Shown here in pieces: positions 17,615-25,361 of a stretch of DNA of 64,000 nt. How positions within the stretch are numbered: the stretch's first letter is position 1; every line of letters starts with the position of its first letter. Made by a program: the position numbers and the translations under genes. The notes under the pieces were generated by a model. The model was not told the DNA's origin, did not search any database, and saw only the letters and a list, made by a program, of their open reading frames with translations. Source of the stretch: JACKFE01 sp050248735 (lineage in GTDB: Bacteria; Nitrospirota; Nitrospiria; Nitrospirales; UBA8639); NCBI GenBank assembly GCA_050248735.1, contig JBFWRU010000007.1, positions 174,047 through 238,046 on the forward strand, in the 5' to 3' direction.

Positions 17615-18472
17615 ATGTCGAATCGTACGGCAATCTTGTTAATCACGTGTCAGGACCAAAAGGGCCTGGTCGCTCGTGTGTCGGGCTTTATCCATGATTT
17701 TGGTGGGAATATTCTTGATTCCGACCATCATACGGACCGGGAAACCGGTGATTTCCTTATGCGGACCGTGTTTGATCTGGAAGGGTTTCAGGTGCCTCCC
17801 GAAGAAATCGAAACGGCCTTTCGCCCGATCGCCAAAGTCCATGACATGAATTTTCAGATTTATGTTTCCGACCGGAAGCCGAAGGTGGGCATTCTCGTTT
17901 CCCAATATGATCATTGTTTGGTGGATGTCTTGCAGCGGTTTCGCCGGGGGGAGTTGGCGGTAGAAATTCCGGTCATTATTTCCAACCATCAAACGGTCGA
18001 ATGGTGGGCGCGGGCCTTCGACATTCCCTTTCAGTATTTTCCAGTGCAGTCAGGTGAAAAGGGAAAGCAGGAAGGTCTCGTGTTGGACGCGCTGCATGCC
18101 GCGAACGTGGATCTGGTGGTGCTTGCCCGGTACATGCAGATTCTTACGGAAACATTTTTACAACAGGTGGGCTGCCCGGTCATCAATATCCATCATTCCT
18201 TCCTTCCGGCATTTGTCGGAGCCAAGCCCTATCATCAAGCCTATGACCGCGGGGTGAAAATCATCGGAGCCACGGCCCACTATGCCACAGCGGAGTTAGA
18301 TGAGGGACCCATCATCGAGCAGGATGTCGTGCGAGTCGGCCATCGGGACACCGTGCAGGACCTAATCCGCAAAGGCCGTGACCTGGAAGTGATGGTCTTC
18401 GCCCGTGCTATCCGCCTGCACATCGAACGACGAGTTTTGGTTTACGGAAGAAAAACCGTCGTCTTTGATTAG
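17615..18472 (+). CDS. purU: Formyltetrahydrofolate deformylase
   Basis: I start the gene at the ATG at 17615, preceded by GGGGTAGGT. This gives 285 residues, the usual PurU length; an upstream in-frame start would add an unlikely 39-residue extension. Residues ~5-85 form an ACT domain (ILLITCQDQKGLVARVSGFI). Residues ~90-285 form a formyltransferase fold with the catalytic NIHHSFLP block, a KPYHQAYDRG stretch, and GATAHYATAELDEGPIIEQD near the end. The enzyme hydrolyses 10-formyl-THF to formate and THF, balancing one-carbon pools. It stands alone between repeats and an AT-rich region. Confidence 0.95.
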   Translation: MSNRTAILLITCQDQKGLVARVSGFIHDFGGNILDSDHHTDRETGDFLMRTVFDLEGFQVPPEEIETAFRPIAKVHDMNFQIYVSDRKPKVGILVSQYDHCLVDVLQRFRRGELAVEIPVIISNHQTVEWWARAFDIPFQYFPVQSGEKGKQEGLVLDALHAANVDLVVLARYMQILTETFLQQVGCPVINIHHSFLPAFVGAKPYHQAYDRGVKIIGATAHYATAELDEGPIIEQDVVRVGHRDTVQDLIRKGRDLEVMVFARAIRLHIERRVLVYGRKTVVFD

Positions 18473-18761
18473 CATATTGTTGGAGAACTCGCCCTGAACT
18501 TCGACAAGTGGACGGCCCATGGTGAAGAATATTCTAATCTCTTGAGTTAACTCATTATTTTATTGTACATCTTAATCTTGACTTAAATTTTTAATTGACA
18601 AAGAATTGGACTGATTCATTTCAGATAATGAGTTGGGGGTATTTTAGGAATCACCGTGAATGATTAAATTGAAATGATTGCTCATTAGGCTGGCAGTACT
18701 TGCAATGTTTAAGTCTCATACAGATGCATGCAAGTATTCTTAGTTGCATAGGATAATCTTC
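18473..18761. other. AT-rich intergenic segment before the YaaC-like gene
   Basis: This ~290-base stretch is clearly richer in A and T than its surroundings, for example around 18540-18600. It contains no gene I can support. It may hold the promoter of the YaaC-like gene and the left boundary of a transferred segment. Confidence 0.4.
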
Positions 18762-19832
18762 ATGCCGCGAACAATTGAAAAGGGTGAACTTGCGCTCTAT
18801 AAGTACAACAAGCTTCGTTTTTCATTTGTTGATTTAGACGCTGGTGAACAACAGGTATTGACGAGTGACCCTTGGTCATTTTTGAGTTCGCAATTGCAGT
18901 CCCGTCAACCGAAAACACGTGGTGTCAATCGAAAAAAATTAGAGAGGGCACTTTATTTTGCCTCATTGGCAGAGGATTTTTATCGCGCAGCCGAAGTTAT
19001 CCCTTTGCCTGCAAAAGGTACGTTGCTCTATTACGGTATGCTCGACCTTGTAAAATGTTTTTTAGCCTTGAATGATGTCCCACTTGAGACTACTCATGAA
19101 CATCATGGGCTAAATCTTCCAATCGGAAAGATTCAAACGATTGAAGCAAAGCCGAAGATGCAGGGCGGTATCAATATTTTCGCATGTTTTTGCGAAAAAC
19201 TAGGGAAAGAAATTAAATCGTCTATGGAAGTCAGTTTTAGTGATTCGCTTTCGCACGTGCCAGAAATTCACAGTATATATGCGAGCTTAGGTCACATTCC
19301 AAAGAGCAAGTTTCTGCCTGTCACCATTGAATTTCAAGTAAGCCAGGCACATGATCGGTTATTCACGGAGATATTTTTTGACAAAAAACAAGAATCAAAA
19401 GTTGATACCACTAGGTTTTTAAAAGGGAAGAGGGGAAAGTATTTTAGGGATGGGTATGATTGCCTACAGAAAATCGTCAATCGATCTGCTAAACGAAAGG
19501 CATATACCAAGAAAAACATGAACCGAATTTACCAAAACATACTAGCGGAATACCGCTCATTTGATATTGTTCCCATACTCACGTCCCAGGGCTACAGGTA
19601 TTACGTTGATCTTAAGCCTGGAATTGTTCCACACCTCGCATACTCGCTGTTGGCAATGTTTTACTTAGGAAACGCTGCCCGTTACCGACCTTTGGAAATC
19701 GAATCCCTTCTCGAGGGAAATCTGCGTCCACTTGTAAGTGAATTTGTCAGCTTGACCCCTAGGCAGTTTCTTTATCAGATGGTTTCCATTACGACCAAAA
19801 AAGAATGTGTTATTCCATTCTCTAATATATGA
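18762..19832 (+). CDS. YaaC-like protein
   Basis: I take the ATG at 18762 (356 residues); a TTG 18 bases upstream is the only other nearby start and is less likely. The segment LLYYGMLDLVKCFLAL followed by HHGLNL matches the core of the YaaC family first named in Bacillus subtilis. The C-terminal HLAYSLLAMFYLGNAARYRP block is also typical. The molecular function of the family is unknown. The base composition is clearly lower in GC than flanking genes, and codon use differs (many AAA, ATT, TTT). That suggests recent horizontal acquisition. It lies between purU and a TM0106-type nuclease gene. No signal peptide or membrane segment is seen. Confidence 0.72.
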   Translation: MPRTIEKGELALYKYNKLRFSFVDLDAGEQQVLTSDPWSFLSSQLQSRQPKTRGVNRKKLERALYFASLAEDFYRAAEVIPLPAKGTLLYYGMLDLVKCFLALNDVPLETTHEHHGLNLPIGKIQTIEAKPKMQGGINIFACFCEKLGKEIKSSMEVSFSDSLSHVPEIHSIYASLGHIPKSKFLPVTIEFQVSQAHDRLFTEIFFDKKQESKVDTTRFLKGKRGKYFRDGYDCLQKIVNRSAKRKAYTKKNMNRIYQNILAEYRSFDIVPILTSQGYRYYVDLKPGIVPHLAYSLLAMFYLGNAARYRPLEIESLLEGNLRPLVSEFVSLTPRQFLYQMVSITTKKECVIPFSNI

Positions 19833-19937
19833 ATCTACCCCTCCCTTCCATTTCTTCCATTATGCTAGGATTGGATTCAATCGTTCCCGCATCATTCGTT
19901 CAATTGTAATCTATCCGGTTCCGCTCCCTCCTGAGCC

Positions 19938-21437
19938 ATGGCCCTGAAGCGTATCACCGCTCAAGACCTCTATAACTACACCAAGTGTCTGCATCGCGTG
20001 TTTCTGGATTCCAATGGTGATCCCACGGAGAAATCCGAGGTCAGCTCATTTGTGAAATTGTTGTGGGAAGTGGGGTTGCAGACCGAGCGGGACTACATTT
20101 GCTCGCTGGGCGATCAGGAGATTACGGATCTCCAACATCTTTCTGTGGAGCCGGCGTTTCAGGAAGCTTTGTCGGCGATGGAGCGTGGAGCTCCTATCAT
20201 TTATCAAGGGTGTTTGATTCATGAAAATTTTGTGGGGCGACCGGACCTATTGGTGAAACGGGAGGACGGGACCTCTCGTTTCGGGCCGTTTCTTTATGAG
20301 CCGGTTGATATCAAGGCGGGAAAAGGTTGGGAAGAGTCCGAAAGCAAGAAACGAAAGTTCAAGGAACATTATGCCTTTCAGGTGTTGTTTTATCGATTTC
20401 TCCTGGAAAAGATTCAGGGAACCGTTCCGACCGGTGGGCGGATTATTAATGTGGACAAGGAAATTGAAGAATTCGATCCGGTACCATTTGAGGAGCGCTT
20501 TGCCCAGGCCATGCAGGATGTGCAGCGGTTGGTGTCAGGTGACGTATCTTCGGAGCCTGTTCTGGGGAGCCACTGTACGATGTGTGGGTGGTTTACACGA
20601 TGTTATCGATGGGTGAAGGCGGAAGCCGACCCCACCGGCCTGTTTTTTGTGGGGAAGCAAAAATTTGCCATGAAAGAGGTAGGGCTTCGGACCATTGCCG
20701 ATATTGCCGCCATGAACGTGGACGATTATCTGGCCCCGCCCCTGAAAATTCCCCGGATGGGAAAAAAATCTTTGGATCGTATGAAGGAGCGGGCACAGGT
20801 GGCGCTTGACGGAAAGCCGGTCATCCGGCCGGGATACACCTTTCCGGAGGTTGACCGGGAAATCTATTTTGACATCGAAGATGATCCCACGAGAGGCGTG
20901 GTCTACCTCTTTGGTTACGTGATTTGCGAGCCGGGCCGTCCGGCACGGTATGAATATCTTTGGGCCAAACAGCCGGAAGATGAAGAGCGGACCGTTCAAG
21001 CCTTCTGGACGTTTTTACAATCCTGTGGCAACGTGGTGTTTTATGTGTACTCGCACAAGGAACGAACGACCTTGAAACAACTGATGGAACGGTACGGGTT
21101 GGATTCGGACACCTTTGAATCGTATAAAGCCAAGGAATATGATCTGTACCAGCAATTGATCGTGGATTATTCGGACTGGCCGACGTTTTCCTATGGTATT
21201 AAACACATCGCCAAATGGATTGGGTTTCAATGGAGGGATCTGGACCCTTCCGGGGCGAATTCCATTGCCTGGTATAACGACTATTTACAAGATCCGGAGA
21301 ATCCAAGCCTGATGCAGCGGATTTTGGATTACAATGAGGATGATTGTTATGCCATGCTGGCGATCAAGCGACATTTTGAGCATCACCGGCAGAAGGGGGA
21401 GGCAGCCGTTGGCCATGAATCCCACGAGGATCTTTAA
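19938..21437 (+). CDS. TM0106-family RecB/Cas4-like nuclease with RNase H-like domain
   Basis: The protein has 499 residues. The N-terminal ~230 residues resemble a RecB/Cas4-type nuclease: a Cys near the start (YTKCLHRVF), GRPDLLVK followed by EPVDIKAGK giving the D/E-x-K active site, and a C-terminal Cys cluster HCTMCGWFTRC that may hold an Fe-S cluster. A middle region (TIADIAAMNV, then PRMGKKSLDRMKERA) looks like helix-hairpin-helix. The C-terminal part has FDIEDDP and YNEDDCYAM, typical of an RNase H-like 3'-5' exonuclease. A role in DNA repair or processing is likely but unproven. It ends just before phoB. Confidence 0.85.
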   Translation: MALKRITAQDLYNYTKCLHRVFLDSNGDPTEKSEVSSFVKLLWEVGLQTERDYICSLGDQEITDLQHLSVEPAFQEALSAMERGAPIIYQGCLIHENFVGRPDLLVKREDGTSRFGPFLYEPVDIKAGKGWEESESKKRKFKEHYAFQVLFYRFLLEKIQGTVPTGGRIINVDKEIEEFDPVPFEERFAQAMQDVQRLVSGDVSSEPVLGSHCTMCGWFTRCYRWVKAEADPTGLFFVGKQKFAMKEVGLRTIADIAAMNVDDYLAPPLKIPRMGKKSLDRMKERAQVALDGKPVIRPGYTFPEVDREIYFDIEDDPTRGVVYLFGYVICEPGRPARYEYLWAKQPEDEERTVQAFWTFLQSCGNVVFYVYSHKERTTLKQLMERYGLDSDTFESYKAKEYDLYQQLIVDYSDWPTFSYGIKHIAKWIGFQWRDLDPSGANSIAWYNDYLQDPENPSLMQRILDYNEDDCYAMLAIKRHFEHHRQKGEAAVGHESHEDL

Positions 21438-21453
21438 AGAAGGAGCATAATCG

Positions 21454-22146
21454 ATGTCGGCCACCGTGTTAGTTGTTGATGACGAGAAAGACTTGTTGGA
21501 TTTGGTGAAGTACCACCTGGAAAAGTCCGGACTGAAATGTCTGGAGGCTCGTGACGGGGAGACGGCTTTGCAGGTGGCCAAAGATCGGACCCCCGACTTG
21601 ATTGTTCTGGACCTGATGTTGCCCGGGCTGGATGGCTTGGAAGTCTGCCGGAAATTGCGCAAAGATCCCAGGACGTCCAATGTGGCTATCATCATGTTGA
21701 CGGCCAAGGCGGAGGAAGTCGATCGGATCGTCGGGTTGGAAATGGGGGCCGATGACTACATGGTCAAGCCGTTTAGTCCACGGGAATTGGTGGCCCGTAT
21801 CAAGGCCGTGCTCCGCCGGGGACAGAGCCAGGAGTCTACTGCGGTTCGAAAAGTTGGAACTCTGGAAGTGGATGAAGGGAAACATCAGGTTTCCGTGCAG
21901 GGAGCGGTGGTGGAATTAACCGTCAAAGAGTTTGATTTACTCTGCGCCCTCATGAAAGCCAATGGTCGGGTACTCAATCGGGATCAGATCCTGGAGACGG
22001 TGTGGGGCTATTCCAATGCGGTGGATATTGAATCCCGCACTGTCGATGTGCATATCCGGCGATTGCGGGAAAAACTCGGAATAGAGCAATCACGTATTGT
22101 GACCGTCAAAGGAGTCGGGTATCGGTTTGAAGCTGAGTCTCAGTGA
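21454..22146 (+). CDS. phoB: Phosphate regulon response regulator PhoB
   Basis: The protein has 230 residues: a receiver domain (D9, D10, phospho-acceptor D53, T in MLTAKA, K in VKPFSP) and an OmpR/PhoB winged helix (VELTVKEFDLLCALM, then VDVHIRRLREKLG and VKGVGYRFE). A good ribosome binding site (aaggag) precedes the ATG. It is followed 22 bases later by a PhoR-like kinase, and the pst operon lies ~2 kb downstream, so assignment to phosphate control is well supported. It would bind direct repeats in phosphate-regulated promoters when phosphorylated. Confidence 0.92.
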   Translation: MSATVLVVDDEKDLLDLVKYHLEKSGLKCLEARDGETALQVAKDRTPDLIVLDLMLPGLDGLEVCRKLRKDPRTSNVAIIMLTAKAEEVDRIVGLEMGADDYMVKPFSPRELVARIKAVLRRGQSQESTAVRKVGTLEVDEGKHQVSVQGAVVELTVKEFDLLCALMKANGRVLNRDQILETVWGYSNAVDIESRTVDVHIRRLREKLGIEQSRIVTVKGVGYRFEAESQ

Positions 22147-22168
22147 AACGAATCGCCTTCAATAATCC

Positions 22169-23551
22169 ATGGTAAAGATGAATCCTCCCTCATTTGTGGT
22201 GCTCTTGATGGCTGCGGCGATGGTGCTGGTGAGCGGAGGAATGGTCTGGGGATGGCCTCTCTGGTTGGTCGTGTTGCTGGGAGGCGGGTTGCTCGGTGCG
22301 GCCTATGGCTTAACTCGTCGGGCCTGGAAGCAGGTGTGTGAACAGCAGGAAGATATTCAGGCCGGCCTGCATCAATTAAGCCGGATCTCCGGATCTCAAG
22401 AACATCTTCCCTCACCTGTCCGTTCGGGTGGCTTGAATGTGGAAAACCTCCGGCTGAATCATTTGGTCGATCGGATTCAATCCCGTGTGGCGTATCTGGA
22501 AGAAGAGCGAGCGAAAATCGTCGCGGTGGTTGAAAATTTGGTGGAAGGCGTGTTGGCCTTTGATCCCAAGGGGAAGGTCCTCTTTAGTAATCCCAGTGCC
22601 AGACGAATTTTGGGATTAGAGGCGAAAGCCCTGCAAGGATCGACCGTTCTGGAAGTCATCCGGCACCAGCAATTAGCCGGGTTGGTGGAAGCTTCACGGC
22701 ATTTAGCCTTGCACGAAACCCGGCATGCGGAAGTTGAATTGCATGCCCCCGTTCCTATGGTGTTGGAGGTGTATGCCCTTCCGGTGCCTTTTTCCAACAA
22801 GAAGCAAGGCAGTGTCATCGTATTGCATGATGTGACGGAGTTGCGGCGGCTGGAGCAGGTCCGGGCGGAGTTTATCGATAATGTGTCTCATGAATTGCGC
22901 ACGCCGCTTACGGCGATTGTGGGATATTTGGAGACCTTGCTGGATGAACCGACACTTGATACGCCTAACAACCGGAAATTCGTTCAGGTGGCCCACCAGC
23001 ATGCGGAACGGTTGAGCCGGTTGGTCAACGATTTGCGGAGCCTCTCCGAGATTGAGTCAGGCAATATTGTGGTACGCAAGGAAGTCTTGCAATTGGGGCA
23101 GGTGGTAGAGGATGTGTGCGAAATGTTCCATTCGCAGGTGCTTAAAAAAGATCTTAATTTCGTCAACCAAATCCATAAGAAGCTCCAAGTTCAAACAGAC
23201 CGGGATCGTCTGATTCAGATCCTGGTGAATGTGGTGGATAATGCCATCAAATATACCCCACCCGGGGGGACCATCTCGTTTCAAGTTCGCCTGGGAGGTG
23301 AACGTGTGGCTCTTCAGGTGAAGGATACCGGTCAGGGTATTCCTTCCCGCGATCTTTCCAGAGTCACCGAGCGCTTTTACCGGGTTGATCGAGCGCGGTC
23401 CCGCGAAGAAGGCGGAACGGGGCTGGGGTTATCCATTGTGAAGCATCTGGCTCAACTGCTTGGAGGGAAACTCCGAATTTCCAGTGAAGTGGGGAAGGGG
23501 ACGACGATTGAATTGGATTTGCCGGTGGTGGTCGATAAGATTTCAAGTTGA
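22169..23551 (+). CDS. phoR: Phosphate regulon sensor histidine kinase PhoR
   Basis: The protein has 460 residues. Two hydrophobic segments (about 8-28 and 30-48) anchor it with almost no periplasmic loop, as in PhoR. A PAS domain (~115-225, ENLVEGVLAFDPKGKVLFSN) precedes the HisKA domain with phospho-acceptor H241 in VSHELRTPL. The ATPase domain follows, with the N box DNAIKYTPPGG, G1 DTGQGI and G2 GGTGLGLSIVKH. It likely senses phosphate through PstSCAB and PhoU, both encoded downstream, and phosphorylates PhoB. Confidence 0.92.
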   Translation: MVKMNPPSFVVLLMAAAMVLVSGGMVWGWPLWLVVLLGGGLLGAAYGLTRRAWKQVCEQQEDIQAGLHQLSRISGSQEHLPSPVRSGGLNVENLRLNHLVDRIQSRVAYLEEERAKIVAVVENLVEGVLAFDPKGKVLFSNPSARRILGLEAKALQGSTVLEVIRHQQLAGLVEASRHLALHETRHAEVELHAPVPMVLEVYALPVPFSNKKQGSVIVLHDVTELRRLEQVRAEFIDNVSHELRTPLTAIVGYLETLLDEPTLDTPNNRKFVQVAHQHAERLSRLVNDLRSLSEIESGNIVVRKEVLQLGQVVEDVCEMFHSQVLKKDLNFVNQIHKKLQVQTDRDRLIQILVNVVDNAIKYTPPGGTISFQVRLGGERVALQVKDTGQGIPSRDLSRVTERFYRVDRARSREEGGTGLGLSIVKHLAQLLGGKLRISSEVGKGTTIELDLPVVVDKISS

Positions 23552-23767
23552 CCCTAGAGAAGAACTATCCGGTCGCCCTCAGCGTTCAAGGGGGGCCTTT
23601 GTGTTTCATATCCTGCCTGGTTGTCTGCCCGCCTGAATCTTTTTATCACCGCTGATAACCCTGGAAAATGTTTGCGGTTCACGGAAGTTTCCGGGACACT
23701 CCGGTCATTTTTGGCTTTATGGGGCCTATTCCACCCGAACCTGGGTTTTCCCAAAATCACATAAAAA

Positions 23768-23783
23768 GTTACAGAGCTGTAAC
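23768..23783. promoter_or_regulatory. Candidate PHO-box-like palindrome
   Basis: GTTACAGAGCTGTAAC is a perfect palindrome in which GTTAC and GTAAC start 11 bases apart, the same phase as the repeats before pstS. It lies about 80 bases before the small gene at 23865. The rest of the ~310-base gap after phoR shows no gene. Confidence 0.45.
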
Positions 23784-23864
23784 CTGAACCCAACCTACTA
23801 GCAACAGACTCTCGCTAGAATGGCACTCAGGTCGGATCATAAGGGTGATGGGCAAGGAGGTAGT

Positions 23865-24140
23865 ATGGCCATAAAAACTCATATACTGCCCAGCGACGGG
23901 ATTCAGAGTCAGTCCCGGGTTTTCGTATTGGAGGTCATTGCGAGCCGGAAGAGGATTTCCATTGAGGAGCTGTTAGATGCCCTGCCGTGGATACGATGGG
24001 GAGAGTTATTTTCTATCTTGGGTTCGTTCAGTAAGGAGGGAGTTGTGGTTTTGGATCGAAGGGGGTTTGATTTCGATGTCCGAATGAATGAGGCCCGGCT
24101 CTCTTTCGGCTCTGGGCTGGGTTGTCATCTTTTTGCTTAA
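23865..24140 (+). CDS. Small hypothetical protein, possibly winged-helix
   Basis: The ATG at 23865 has an excellent ribosome binding site (aaggaggt), so I prefer it to an earlier in-frame ATG at 23820. The 91-residue product contains a VFVLEVIASRKRISIEELLDAL helix pair and a strand-like SKEGVVVLDRRGFDFDV, which together resemble a winged-helix fold. I do not recognise a family. It sits between phoR and pstS, with PHO-box-like repeats on both sides, and may be part of the phosphate response. Confidence 0.6.
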   Translation: MAIKTHILPSDGIQSQSRVFVLEVIASRKRISIEELLDALPWIRWGELFSILGSFSKEGVVVLDRRGFDFDVRMNEARLSFGSGLGCHLFA

Positions 24141-24184
24141 AACATAAGCATATTTCTGGCCAAACTAGACACCGTAAGCGCTAT

Positions 24185-24211
24185 TTAACACGTTCGTAAC
24201 ATGAACGTTAC
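24185..24211 (+). promoter_or_regulatory. Candidate PHO box before pstS (three repeats, 11-bp period)
   Basis: TTAAC (24185), GTAAC (24196) and GTTAC (24207) start exactly 11 bases apart, one helical turn, as expected for tandem PhoB binding sites. A very similar TTAAC-N6-GTAAC core is found before the distal OprP-like porin. Located ~55 bases before the pstS ATG. Confidence 0.6.
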
Positions 24212-24265
24212 AGGAGAGCAATGTGGTTTTCGTAGTATTTTTACCTTATTAAGGAGGAACTGTTC

Positions 24266-25264
24266 ATGAAACAAAGTGGGCAAAGTTTAGGGATCTGGGT
24301 TTTCGTGGGACTATTGTGTGGGTTAGGAAGTATGGCAGGCGCCGAGCCGGTGTATGCCGATGAATCCATGGAAGATCCGGGGTGGAAATCGTATCAGAGG
24401 GTCAGCGGTGTTTCCGGAAATCTCAACAGCATTGGATCGGATACCCTCAATAATCTGATGACTCTGTGGGCAGAGGGTTTTCGCAAAAAATACCCAAACG
24501 TCAAAATCCAAATTGAGGGGAAAGGTTCCAGTACCGCTCCGCCCGCCCTCATTGAAGGAACGGCCCAGTTGGGACCGATGTCCCGGAAAATGAAGGGCAA
24601 GGAAATGGATGCCTTTGAGGAAAAGTTTGGCTATAAGCCCACAGCTTTCCCGGTGGCGATTGACGCTTTGGCCGTCTATGTGAATAAGGACAACTCCGTT
24701 CCGGGAATGTCTATGGCACAGGTGGATGCGGCCTTCTCCAAGACCCGGCGACGGGGATATAAGGAAAGTCTCAGTCAGTGGGGGCAAGTTGGCTTGAAGG
24801 GTGATCTGGCTCAGGCTGCCGTGAGTCTGTACGGGCGTAACTCGGCCTCCGGTACGTACGGCTTTTTTAAAGAACAGGTTCTGGAAGGCGGAGACTATAA
24901 GGATGAGGTCAAGGAACAGCCCGGTTCGGCTTCGGTGGTTCAAGGCGTGACTGAGGATCAGGCGGGTATCGGGTATAGTGGTATCGGCTATCGCACCTCC
25001 GGGGTCAGAGCTCTTCCCCTGTCCATGAAGGATGGAGAGGCGTTTGTAGACCCCACGTTTGAGAATGCGTCGAAAGGAGCGTACCCTTTGTCCCGTTTCC
25101 TGTTTGTGTATGTCAATAAAGCTCCGAATCAGCCGCTGTCTCCTATCGTTCAGGAGTTTTTGAAGTTTGTCTACAGTAAAGAAGGACAGCAAGTGGTAAT
25201 CAAGGATGGGTATTTTCCGATCAATTCCCAAATCATTGAAAAACAATCCGTGAATTTTCAATAG
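24266..25264 (+). CDS. pstS: Phosphate-binding periplasmic protein PstS
   Basis: The 332-residue protein has a signal peptide ending near VYADES. It shows the PstS-like ligand region: GSDTLNNLM near the N-terminus, then EGKGSSTAPPALIEG and AQLGPMSRKM, with GRNSASGTYGFF later. It binds phosphate in the periplasm and hands it to PstC/PstA. An excellent ribosome binding site (taaggagga) precedes the ATG, and PHO-box-like repeats lie upstream. It heads the pstS-pstC-pstA-pstB-phoU operon. It is clearly different in sequence from the second PstS at 61 kb. Confidence 0.92.
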   Translation: MKQSGQSLGIWVFVGLLCGLGSMAGAEPVYADESMEDPGWKSYQRVSGVSGNLNSIGSDTLNNLMTLWAEGFRKKYPNVKIQIEGKGSSTAPPALIEGTAQLGPMSRKMKGKEMDAFEEKFGYKPTAFPVAIDALAVYVNKDNSVPGMSMAQVDAAFSKTRRRGYKESLSQWGQVGLKGDLAQAAVSLYGRNSASGTYGFFKEQVLEGGDYKDEVKEQPGSASVVQGVTEDQAGIGYSGIGYRTSGVRALPLSMKDGEAFVDPTFENASKGAYPLSRFLFVYVNKAPNQPLSPIVQEFLKFVYSKEGQQVVIKDGYFPINSQIIEKQSVNFQ

Positions 25265-25282
25265 CATTTTCCATGTCACTCA

Positions 25283-25321
25283 ACAGCCGCTTCCTGGTCA
25301 TATTTTCCTGGGGGCGGTTGT
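25283..25321 (+). other. Possible stem-loop between pstS and pstC
   Basis: ACAGCCGC (25283-25290) can pair with GCGGTTGT (25314-25321) with one G-U pair. A processing or attenuation hairpin that keeps pstS expression above that of the permeases is a common arrangement, but this one is weak and unproven. Confidence 0.3.
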
Positions 25322-25361
25322 GTTCGGTCTCTGAACAAATTCGGTGATCTAGCCCCACGAT

